From NCBI GenBank assembly GCA_031769625.1, contig JAUIMM010001030.1:3148001-3212000 (forward strand): DNA of 64,000 bases, read 5' to 3'. Made by a program: the position numbers and the translations under genes. Shown piece by piece: positions 56,286 to 64,000 of the stretch; position 1 is the first letter of the stretch, and the number at the start of each line of letters is the position of its first letter. This DNA comes from Taudactylus pleione. Lineage: Eukaryota > Chordata > Amphibia > Anura > Myobatrachidae. The notes below the pieces were generated by a model. The model was not told the origin of the DNA. It saw only the letters and a list, made by a program, of their open reading frames with translations, and did not search any database.

Positions 56286-56924
56286 TATTATAATTAAGCC
56301 TGGTGGTGAAATACTGTAAGCAGTGCCCCTAGGCCCACAGCCCATAATTTAACGATAAAAAAAAAATAAATGAAACAAGACAGTATTTGGGTGCCCCAGA
56401 TGGAGGTGAACACCAGCTGTCTGAATAAGATAACAGAGCACTAACATTATCAAAAATGCTTTTCTCACCTTATCCTGATGTCGAAGGGACCGCCACTCCA
56501 ACCATACAGTAGATGTACAGTAGAAGCCTGTCTCTCAATTCACGGTGCACCCACTATTGTACAGCATAAAAGAGCGTCTCAGACCACACTAGCTATCCAC
56601 ACTGTGAATCTGCTACTTAACTGTACGGACTTGCTGCTCGGATTGTCTCATCGGCACGTATCAACAGTACGAACCCTTGAGATACTACTACCTGCAACGC
56701 TGCCTGACTTCTAAGTCGCTGTTGTTGCTGCTCATTACCATGATCTACCTTTGCAACTCTGCCTGACTTCCGAGTCACCTTTGTTGCTGTACCCTGAGCT
56801 TCTACAGCTGTTTCATACAGTATCAACTAGCTGGTACTGTAAGTACGGTAGCTTGCTATGTTTTTGCAGTTTGCTGTGTTAGACGCTGATTTGCGTAGCG
56901 AGGTTTCAATGCATATACAGTACG

Positions 56925-57375
56925 GTACCGTTTTGTTTTGCTCGGCGGCCATTTTAGTTTCAGTCGCAATATTGCTGTGTTTATCGTCCCGCTGCCTCGG
57001 TATGCCCCGTCCTTCACCCATCCCCGTAGAGGCTTATTTGTGAATCCAGTAACTATCACACACACATACCGATCGTTCCTAGCCTCCCGTTGCCCCTCAT
57101 AGTTTCCCGTGAGTGACCACCGCCATCTTGTTTTGCTCGGCGGCCAATTTAGTTTCAGTCTCAATATTGCTGTGTTTATCGTCCCACTGACTTGGTATGC
57201 CCCGTCCTTCACCCATCCCCGTAGAGGCTTATTTGTGAATCCAGTAACTATCACACACATATACCGATCATTCCTAGCCTCCCGTTGCCCCTCATAGTTT
57301 CCCGTGAGTGACCACCGCCATCTTGTTTTGCTCGGCGGCCATTTTAGTTTCAGTCACAATATTGCTGTGTTTAAC
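56925..57375. repeat. About 196-bp tandem repeat (2.3 copies)
   Basis: TTTTGCTCGGCGGCCATTTT begins units at about 56933, 57130 and 57326. Each full unit also contains CCCCGTCCTTCACCCATCCC and AACTATCACACACA. On the minus strand the GC-rich part is open, but no motif is recognised. Confidence 0.9.
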
Positions 57376-57891
57376 GTGTGTTTGCATTATTGCACCACTT
57401 TGCACATTTAACTTTGAGACTAATGGTTTTAATGGTCATGTACACACTAAGTTTTGATTTATGTTATAAAAATAGCAAATTTGGAGCTCTACTTTACAGT
57501 ACTGTACTGTATATCAGTTGAGATATTCACACATTTTATTACTGTTGAGCTGACACCTACTGTACCTTACTGTACAGTATATAATTAGGTAGTGTTTTTT
57601 ATAAACCTGTATTTATCATATTTATTATCTTGTGCCTCTATACAATCTCACAATAGTGGTTAGTGCTTTAACAGTTTTAGCGCTGTGTAATCTCCTATAT
57701 CTACCTGTATATACTGTATAACACACGCACAGTCTTAGGAGACAGAAAGCGCAGTATGAGTACTGTAATTGTTTACAGTGTTGTAATGTGAAACATTTAC
57801 TGTATACAGTACATGTATTTCCACTATTTTACTTAACATTGTAATTAGTGTCTTTATACTTGTGTATTTCAGAGTGCACCGAACTGTCAAA

Positions 57892-59127
57892 ATGGTGAAG
57901 AGCAAAGGTTTTTACAACGGAAATGAATCTTGCCCACTTCCACTGACCAAAAGGCTGAGTGCACTAGTCCCACAACGGTCTACAAGCAAACCTTCCAAGA
58001 AGAAAACAGGTAAGGAAAATTTACAGGTACCTCTTCTAGTCAAGACAAGGAAGAATGCAAAGGCGAAGAACAACACTTTGCAAGTGGACATCGGAGAAAA
58101 TGGACCAGGGAACGTGGAGCAACCCATGAACGTCCCGAACCAGGAGGAAACACCAGTCATTTATGAGCCAGAACAATTGGACACCTTTGAGCCTCTTGTT
58201 GAAGATGTATCCTGCTCACCAACTCGGCGAAAACTGTCATTCCAAGAAGATAACGCATGCACATGTAGCTGTGCTAGGATGGTGAGAGACCTCGTTGGAA
58301 AAGTTCTTCAACTGGAAGCGAAAATTGACAACTTGAAAGAAGAGCTGAAGGAAGGGCTGAAGGACACTATTGCAGAAGCAATGAAAGAAGCAATCCGGCA
58401 AAGTAAAGAAGAATGGCAAGAGGCCGCTGCCCAGAGTACCAGGAAGAGACATGACCAGGCAATCCAGTATGAAATGGTCACACCGGATGAATTTGAGCCT
58501 GAGGAGAACGACGACGATTTCAACTTGGAGACTGACCCATCCTTCCACTTCCTAGATATGGACAATACAGTGGCATCACAGCACTTGGACATGACACCAG
58601 TGCCATCATGCAGCCTGCCTCAGTGGGAGAGTACACCAGTGGCATCACATCGCCTGCCTGAACGGTCAGTTGAAGAATCGAGGATCAACAATGCAAGCAT
58701 GCCTGTACTTTCACCAGGAACGCCTGTCATGTCGAGCATGCCAGCACCACTGACTGTATTTGGAACACCCTTACTGGATATACCACTGGCTGTGATCAAC
58801 ATTGACAAGGATAATGAAATTTACAGAGCTGTCAATTGTGAGATGCATCGATATGCGCAAGCAATATTTCAGGAACACGTGCCCTACAACCTGTATTGCA
58901 ATTGGACAAAGCGGGTGAACTTTGATGGAAGTCGGAAGAAAGTGCCAATCCCAAACAATTTAAGAGAAGATATCATCTTAAGATGCCGGACAAGATTCAG
59001 GATTGGCAAGGAAGAACTTACCCGGATAAAGGACACGCTGAATGGGGTGCTGCGCATGCCAAGGAAACATGCATGGAGGACAGTCACGCATACAAGTACA
59101 GATCTGCAATCAACAAACACAACTTGA
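57892..59127 (+). CDS. Coiled-coil protein with BEN-like C-terminal domain
   Basis: The intact 411-codon frame begins at ATG 57892 in a good Kozak context (CAAAATGG). A splice-acceptor-like TGTATTTCAG ends at 57872, so an upstream noncoding exon is likely. Residues 1-80 are Lys-rich and could direct nuclear import. About residues 135-185 form a charged coiled coil (LEAKIDNLKEELKEGLKDT). An acidic patch and Pro/Ser-rich linker follow. About residues 305-385 resemble a BEN domain (YAQAIFQEHVPYN, then NFDGSRKK, NNLREDII and LTRIKDTLNGVLR), a DNA- or chromatin-binding fold. The last about 20 codons look frameshifted: another frame (to 59279) continues with a Lys/Arg-rich tail that is repeated downstream. 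Known BEN proteins include transcriptional repressors; whether this is a host gene or a transposon gene is open. It lies inside the 4.1-kb inverted-repeat unit. Confidence 0.6.
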   Translation: MVKSKGFYNGNESCPLPLTKRLSALVPQRSTSKPSKKKTGKENLQVPLLVKTRKNAKAKNNTLQVDIGENGPGNVEQPMNVPNQEETPVIYEPEQLDTFEPLVEDVSCSPTRRKLSFQEDNACTCSCARMVRDLVGKVLQLEAKIDNLKEELKEGLKDTIAEAMKEAIRQSKEEWQEAAAQSTRKRHDQAIQYEMVTPDEFEPEENDDDFNLETDPSFHFLDMDNTVASQHLDMTPVPSCSLPQWESTPVASHRLPERSVEESRINNASMPVLSPGTPVMSSMPAPLTVFGTPLLDIPLAVINIDKDNEIYRAVNCEMHRYAQAIFQEHVPYNLYCNWTKRVNFDGSRKKVPIPNNLREDIILRCRTRFRIGKEELTRIKDTLNGVLRMPRKHAWRTVTHTSTDLQSTNTT

Positions 59128-59189
59128 AGGGACTTGTCAGAAGACAGGAAGACCCGGCGCCGCCGCTGTCCAGGACGTGGCAGCGGCAG

Positions 59190-59470
59190 AAGAAAGAAGC
59201 TGAGGACAGGAGAGGACTAAAGGGGTGGAAAGCAAAAGAGCTAAAGAAGTTCCCCCCTTCAAAGCCTCTTCCACCATAACAGATAGGCCCAATGTGAGGC
59301 CAACGGAACATTAAACCCAACCTACAGTAGACCAACAGGTCTGAAGAGAGGAAGACCCATGTGAAGAGAAAAGCGGAGGACAGGAGAGGACTACAGGGGT
59401 GGAAAGCAAAAGAGCTAAAGAAGTTCCACCCCTCAAAGCCTCTTCCACCATAACAGGTACCGGTAGGCAC
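59190..59470 (+). repeat. Tandem duplication of the 3' coding tail
   Basis: GGACAGGAGAGGACTA...GGGGTGGAAAGC...AAAGAAGTTCC occurs at about 59202-59278 and 59377-59454, with a third partial copy at 60015-60062. The first copy is in frame with the alternative C-terminus of the BEN-like gene (GWKAKELKKFPPSKPLPP then stop), so the last exon appears to have been copied. Confidence 0.8.
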
Positions 59471-59489
59471 TCTGTGAGGCCAACTGTAC

Positions 59490-59953
59490 TGTACATTAAT
59501 TAATATTGTAGTTTGTTAGGCTGGTGAGATACAGTAGGGCTGATATTAATGTTACAGTAGATTAGTGTGACACTATTAGAGCAGGAAAGGGCCTTACATG
59601 GCATATTCTCTCTCCTACAGGGACCTCTGTGTGGGATTGAGCGGGACGAAGAAAAAGAGTATCTCCGGTGAGTACTGTATGTACCGTACCTGTGTGTCTG
59701 TCTTTTACTGTCTGTTCGTCTCTGCCTATCCTCCTTTCTTCAGGGCGTACAGTGGACCTTGCACTCTGATGCACGGTAGAGTCTGCACCTGTGCACCTGG
59801 TATAGGTGAAACTCTGCATCTGAGGCAAAAAGTGCCAGTGATGATTTTAACTTAAAAGTCTAATCTTTTTGTGTAGTCCTCGGTCTAGTAGGGCGTATCG
59901 GTCGGCATTGAGGAAGGACTGTTCTCACGTCATCTCTTTCCTCCTAGGTACTG
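59490..59953 (+). repeat. Right arm of the long inverted repeat, with exon-like segments
   Basis: This is the mirror of 55865-56285. On the plus strand it includes exon-like blocks: CTCTCTCCTACAG before 59619 and CCGGTGAGT at about 59665, then CTTTCTTCAG ending at 59744, and CTTTCCTCCTAG at 59947. The left arm preserves the sequence but not the donor (CCGGAGAGA), which suggests the right arm is the ancestral or functional version. Confidence 0.85.
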
Positions 59954-60456
59954 TACAGTAGTCATGTCCGTGTCCAGCTTGGAACTCCAGGACATGCCAG
60001 CGGCAGAAGAAAGGGACAGGAGAGGACTACGGGGGTGGAAAGCTAAAGAAGTTCCCCGCCTCTGTAAAGCTTGTTACTGTAGGTTAAATAAAATTTGTCA
60101 ATTTATACAATTGGTGTTTGTACTGTATGTAATTCAGTCTTTAAGTGCGCCTGAGACCCAACACATGCATCTGTCATTAAAAAGGTACAAAAAGTCAATA
60201 ACACACAGATGCAGGGGTGTATCGTCCTATTGGCCAGGATTTCACTCACCAGGGGCGCGCCGGCCGATGGGGGTTGCAGCCCACAGTCATATACTGTACG
60301 GTATCCCTGTTGCCCATCACAGTGATTTCACAGCTGTCCATCACTTACAGTAGAATACAGTACAGTAGACATACAGTACTGTATACACTGAGGGACGTTT
60401 TCAATTTAGGGGTGGTCTATTTACTTTTTTTAGCCGGTCTCGTCTTTTCACTCCAA

Positions 60457-60839
60457 GGGGTCTATTTACTGTACTAAGCAGTGTTAGGAGACAGAGTGAA
60501 AAGTGATAAGGTGTCAGTCAATCAGCTCCCAACTGTCATTTTTCAAACACCGCCTGTGAGATGACAGTTGGGAGAACATTGGTTGGCACTTTTTCACCCA
60601 TTGGAGCAAAAACACGTGATTGGCTAAAAAAAGTTTACTGTTGTCGTGTATTTATTTAGTTAAAGCTTAGACAGATAAAATTGTAGATAAATAGAACCAA
60701 CCAATCAGATCCTAACTGTCACTGTACAGGCTGTGTTTGAAAAATGACAGTTACTGTAGTACAGTAGCTAATTGGTTGGTGCTACTGTATTTACAGTTTC
60801 TCCAATTTTATCTCTCTCCAAGCTTTATTAAATCACCCC
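60457..60839. mobile_element. Palindromic MITE
   Basis: The ends GGGGTCTATTTACT and AATCACCCC are loosely inverted. The interior shows paired arms such as TAACTGTCACTGTACAGGCT with ATGACAGTTACTGT and CCAACCAATCAG with CTAATTGGTTGG. It resembles short elements abundant in frog genomes (memory-based). Confidence 0.55.
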
Positions 60840-61004
60840 TTAAGAGTGGTGTGAAATTAATAAAAGTACTAAATGGGTGACTTACTGTACATTATTTTCT
60901 TACCTTTTAGTTGTTACAGTATCAATAAATGTAAATACAGTATACTGTACTTTATCCACAGAACCAAGTAAAGACAGAAAACATTGTACTGAATAAAACA
61001 AATT

Positions 61005-61114
61005 TTAATAAAAATCATAAATAAACAAAAAGAAAGTAACCAAAAAATAAAAAAAAAGATCCACGAGGTGGTAGGCCATCTGCCGGTACAGGCTTAAAAA
61101 GAACATAATTTGTT
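61005..61114 (-). CDS. Candidate terminal exon (E9) of a minus-strand gene
   Basis: The acceptor TCTCTCCACAG precedes 61114. Entered in phase 1 the segment is open for 35 codons (first part QIMFFLSLYRQMAYHLVD), ending at TAA 61005-61007 in T-rich sequence. The Phe/Leu-rich end could be untranslated sequence read as protein; no polyadenylation signal was recognised nearby. Confidence 0.3.
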
Positions 61115-61202
61115 CTGTGGAGAGAAAAAAAAGGGTACAGTATTACAACACTAATATACAATATTGTACAATCTTGACACTAACGTAAATACTTTACTCT
61201 AC

Positions 61203-61268
61203 CTCGAGTCAGGCATGGTCCCTGCCTCCCTTGGGGTCCCTGCCTCCCTGAGGGTCCATGACTGAAGA
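61203..61268 (-). CDS. Candidate exon E8 (collagen-like Gly-X-Y)
   Basis: A 66-base segment with acceptor TTTCCAATACAG and donor GAGGTAGAGT. Phase 1 in and out gives FSHGPSGRQGPQGRQGPCLT, with five Gly-X-Y triplets in a row. The donor is weaker than those of the other exons. Confidence 0.4.
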
Positions 61269-61689
61269 CTGTATTGGAAAAAAATATATTCACATTAACA
61301 GTGCTGTATTTACCTTGATATGGTATGGTGCTACTGTAAATGGTTTGGCTACTGTAGCTCCTAACAAAGTACTGTACAGTACATAAACAAACAGAACAAT
61401 ACAATGGCTACAGTATGGTACAATGCAGGAAAAGTACTATACAGTTTAAACATTGCTACACCAAAGGTGATTATACTGACTGAAGCTGGCAGACAGAGGG
61501 ATACTTTTGGTGCGGTGTAGATACAGTACAGTAACCTCCCACAATTTAATGACTATTACTGTACAGTATCTGCAAAGCATGTTTGCAAATGAATGATGAC
61601 AACTGCTTGTTCAGAGTAGGCTCATCACATACTGTACTGACAAACAACTGCATGATTACAATGTCGTAATCATGCAGTGGTTGTCATAC

Positions 61690-61728
61690 CGGTATCTTTA
61701 AGTGGATGGGCACCTTTAGAGTAATGTC
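61690..61728 (-). CDS. Weak candidate exon E7b
   Basis: A 39-base segment between TTTTTTATAAAG and CCGGTATGA. It is also a multiple of three and open in phase 1 (HYSKGAHPLKDT). Splice sites are weak, so it may be chance. Confidence 0.2.
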
Positions 61729-61895
61729 CTTTATAAAAAAAAATAAAAACACAAAGTCTGTAAGGAGAAGAGGTTGGAGATGCGTCTTTGTAGTAAAGAA
61801 GAGAGAGAAAGAGACGCTGTGAAAACAAAAAAAAGGAGAGAGAGAGTACAGAAGAAGACAATATACTGTACAGTTGTGTAGGGTACAGTACTTAC

Positions 61896-61970
61896 ACGGC
61901 CTGTGAGGCCTGCTCGGCCAATGTTCTTGCAACTGGCCGGTGGGGGGCTGTTGCCTTCCACGTTCACGCA
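61896..61970 (-). CDS. Candidate exon E7
   Basis: A 75-base segment with a strong acceptor (TTTTTCCCCACAG) and strong donor (CGTGTAAGTAC). In phase 1 it encodes RERGRQQPPTGQLQEHWPSR and a few more residues. The flanking intron sequence resembles that next to E6 and E1. Confidence 0.5.
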
Positions 61971-62127
61971 CTGTGGGGAAAAAAAAAATATTCCTGTTAC
62001 ACAAGTACAGAAACAATTAGTGTGTAAGGAGAAGAGGTTGGAGATGGGTCTTTGGAGTACAGGAGGAAGAGAGAGGCACTGTAAAAAGGAGAGCACAATG
62101 TACAGTACAGTAGTGCACGGTACTTAC

Positions 62128-62303
62128 TCAGGGCGGCAAGCCGTGTTCTAAATGCGGCAAATGTTGGTGGTGCCGCCTCCGCTGCCGCCGTTGGTGGTGG
62201 TGGTGCCTCCATCCCAAAGTTGTTGGTGGTGGTGCCGCCTCCGCCTCTGCTGCCGCCGTTGGTGGTGGTGGTAGTGCCTCCGCCGCCATTGGTGGTGGTT
62301 GGA
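62128..62303 (-). CDS. Candidate exon E6 (Ala/Pro repeat, frame broken)
   Basis: Acceptor TTTCTTTTTCCATAG and donor TGAGTAAGTAC. The 176 bases are two more than a multiple of three. The first half is open in phase 1 as an Ala/Pro-rich peptide; the second half (MEAPPPPTAAAEAAPPTFAA) is in another frame and leaves the exon in phase 1. Read straight, the exon ends exactly in TGA. It looks like a fusion of two repeat exons with a 1-base loss. Confidence 0.45.
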
Positions 62304-62558
62304 CTATGGAAAAAGAAAAGTTTCCATCAAAACCATTTGGAAACAAATAAACTGTGTAATGGTGCGTAAACACTACACGATATGCTCCCTGAGACGTCCA
62401 CTTTATCGCCCAGTGTGTACGCACCATAAATCTTGAACAACAAAAACAAACACAGACAGAGGGAGGGGGGGGAGAGGGAGAGAGAGGGAGAGACTGACAA
62501 GGGTAAAAAAGGATAGCGATACAGTGCTGTAGAAAAGAATGTGGTGTACTGCACTTAC

Positions 62559-62684
62559 GCGGCATGGAAACGCCACTGTAGGGTGGTGCTGCCGCCATTG
62601 GTGATGGTGGTGGTGGTGCCGCCTCCACCTCTGCTGCCGCCGTTGGTGGTGGTGGTGCATCCGCCGCCGTTGGTGGTGGTAGGA
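62559..62684 (-). CDS. Candidate exon E5 (Ala/Pro repeat)
   Basis: 126 bases, acceptor TTCTTTTTCCACAG, donor CCGCGTAAGTGC. Phase 1 in and out; encodes LPPPTAADAPPPPTAAAEVE followed by a Pro/Ala run and PPYSGVSMP. Fully open and symmetric. Confidence 0.55.
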
Positions 62685-62947
62685 CTGTGGAAAAAGAACA
62701 GTTTCCATCAAAACCATTTGGAAACAAATAAACTGTGTAATGGTGCGTAAACACTACACGATATGCTCCCTGAAACATCCACTTTATCGCCCAGTGTGTA
62801 CGCACCATAAATCTTGAACAACAAAGCAACAAAAACAAACACAGACAGAGGGAGAGGGGGGAGAGGGAGAGAGAGAGAGAGACTGACAAGGGTAAAAAAG
62901 GACAGCGATACAGTGCTGTAGAAAAGAATGTGGTGTACTGCACTTAC

Positions 62948-63063
62948 ACGGCATGGAAACGCCACTGTAGGGTGGTGCTGCCGCCATTGGTGGTGGTGGT
63001 GCCGCCTCCACCTCTGCTGCCACCGTTGGTGGTGGTGCCTCCGCCGCCATTGTGGTGGCAGGA
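62948..63063 (-). CDS. Candidate exon E4 (Ala/Pro repeat, 1-base deletion)
   Basis: 116 bases with the same splice sites as E5. Compared with E5 one base is missing near the acceptor (CACCACAATGG versus CACCACCAACGG), so entry in phase 1 would shift the frame. The rest of the exon retains the MAAEAPPPTVAAEVEAAPPP reading. Confidence 0.45.
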
Positions 63064-63329
63064 CTGTGGAAAAAGAACAGTTTCCATCAAAACCATTTGG
63101 AAACAAATAAACTGTGTAATGGTGCGTAAACACTACACGATATGCTCCCTGAGACGTCCACTTTATCGCCCAGTGTGTACGCACCATAAATCTTGAACAA
63201 CAAAATAACAAAAACAAACACAGACAGAGGGAGGGGGGGAGAGGGAGAGAGAGAGAGAGAGAGACTGACAAGGGTAAAAAAGGATAGCGATACAGTGCTG
63301 TAGAAAAGAATGTGGTGTACTGCACTTAC

Positions 63330-63431
63330 GCGGCATGGAAACGCCACTGTAGGGTGGTGCTGCCGCCATTGGTGGTGGTGGTGGTTGGGCCGCCTCCGCC
63401 TCTGCTGCCACCATCGTTGGTGGTGGTAGGA
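63330..63431 (-). CDS. Candidate exon E3 (Ala/Pro repeat)
   Basis: 102 bases, acceptor GTTCCTTTTCCACAG, donor CCGCGTAAGTGC, symmetric phase 1. Encodes LPPPTMVAAEAEAAQPPPPP then MAAAPPYSGVSMP. The C-terminal half is almost invariant among E3, E4 and E5. Confidence 0.55.
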
Positions 63432-63530
63432 CTGTGGAAAAGGAACAGTTTCCATCAAAACCATTTGGAAACAAATAAACTGTGTAATGGTGCGTAAACA
63501 CTACAGAAAAAGATACAGTACTCTACTTAC

Positions 63531-63584
63531 GCATACAGAGGCCAGGGAGCTGTGGCTCCGGCTGCTCCTGTTTGAATTTTTTCA
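63531..63584 (-). CDS. Candidate exon E2
   Basis: 54 bases between CTTAAACACACAG and ATGCGTAAGTAG. In phase 1 it reads KKFKQEQPEPQLPGLCM and is closed in the zero frame by an initial TGA, so only phases 1 or 2 are possible, in agreement with its neighbours. Confidence 0.5.
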
Positions 63585-63737
63585 CTGTGTGTTTAAGAAA
63601 AAACAATGATACGGTAGAAAAAATAACACCTCCATACTGTACATAACACCAATACAAACACAGAAAAAACAAGAGTGATACAGTAGAAGACAATTTATAG
63701 TACTGTATACTGTAGTAGTGTAAGGTACAGTACTTAC

Positions 63738-63797
63738 GTGGGCAAAAACCCAAATTTGGGTCAGGGGGGGAAAGGTGGTGCTTCCCTTGTTGCAGAA
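63738..63797 (-). CDS. Candidate exon E1 (most upstream in the window)
   Basis: 60 bases, acceptor of nine C residues then ACAG, donor CCACGTAAGTAC. In phase 1: LQQGKHHLSPPDPNLGFCP. Because it has an acceptor, at least one further exon must lie beyond the window on the minus strand. Confidence 0.5.
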
Positions 63798-63862
63798 CTG
63801 TGGGGGGGGGAAAAAACAGAATGTTCCTGTTATACAAGTACAGTAGAGAAAGAATTACAGTA

Positions 63863-64000
63863 GGGCCTGATTCAGATCCGCGCACAACCGGGTTGATTGT
63901 CCGGCCGTGCGCACGCAAGCCCCGGTGGGAGGGTTAACAATATCCATAGATTGACCTGCATGTACAGCCCACAGTGGATATTGTTGATGCCTTGGGGGAG
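63863..64000. mobile_element. Left end of a Harbinger-like MITE running off the window
   Basis: GGGCCTGATTCAGATCCGCG matches the terminus of the elements at 16780 and 34353. A TA precedes it. The right end lies outside the window. Confidence 0.6.

Larger units (their letters stand above)
62128..63480 (-). repeat. Exon-intron unit repeated four times (period 368-381 bp)
   Basis: The anchor GGAAACAAATAAACTGTG occurs at 62339, 62720, 63099 and 63467. Each unit contains an Ala/Pro exon, the acceptor tract, ACACTACACGATATGCTCCC (truncated in the last), CAGTGTGTACGCACC and a GA-rich microsatellite. The intron is as conserved as the exon, so the copies are recent or homogenised. Confidence 0.92.

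Noticed and set aside
56856..57297. 134-codon minus-strand frame across the 196-bp tandem repeat
   Set aside because: Openness comes from a repeated GC-rich unit; the duplicated peptide has no motif and no initiation or splice context.
62541..63497. Plus-strand Val/Pro-rich frames over the 62-63 kb array
   Set aside because: They are complements of the minus-strand exons and lack splice sites in the plus orientation, whereas the minus strand has consistent GT-AG borders.

Overview
The window reads as non-coding nuclear DNA of a vertebrate with a large, transposon-rich genome, most likely an anuran amphibian (inference: retroelement types, families of short inverted-repeat elements, a class I endogenous retrovirus, Penelope-like terminal repeats, small exons with GT-AG splice sites). 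There is no prokaryotic gene organisation and I recognise no conserved host gene. Nearly everything I can define is a mobile element or tandem repeat. The exceptions are a BEN-like coding region near 58 kb and a chain of small minus-strand exons at 61-64 kb.

Layout. 2.9-8.8 kb and 34.6-39.2 kb hold two related, complete, gag-only LTR retrotransposons (A and B). Each has two LTRs, a polypurine tract and a perfect 5-bp target-site duplication. They encode a Gag-like protein with an unusual domain order and no pol. 8.8-21.6 kb is a patchwork of short DNA transposons (Harbinger-like with 3-bp duplications, one hAT-like with an 8-bp duplication), several containing TTAGGG-like runs. 21.8-34.2 kb is a full-length but inactivated class I (gamma/epsilon-like) endogenous retrovirus: LTR, proline-type primer site, gag, an in-frame UAG, protease, RT/RNase H, integrase, env, LTR. 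Its leader and its 3' LTR each carry a copy of a 550-bp element made almost wholly of consecutive hairpins; a third copy lies at 49 kb. 40-52 kb contains decayed elements: a Ty3/Gypsy pol split by an L1-like LINE fragment, a Tigger-like palindromic element, and a Penelope-type terminal repeat with a hammerhead-like motif.

52.8-64 kb differs in texture. It is full of TACTGTA/TACAGTA words, which repeat-copy comparisons suggest arose as small insertions. It contains tRNA-like segments, a second hammerhead-like motif, and a 4.1-kb unit with 0.42-0.46 kb inverted arms around an intact 411-codon open frame (coiled coil plus BEN-like C-terminus). On the minus strand there is a series of small exons with consensus splice sites. 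Seven exons with consensus sites are multiples of three or fit phase 1-1, and one exon-intron unit is repeated four times. This exon chain and the BEN unit are the best candidates for something undescribed.

The retroelement genes work within their own elements (Gag packaging, Pro/RT/IN replication, Env). All show breaks or lack pol, so any movement of A and B would have depended on an autonomous partner.
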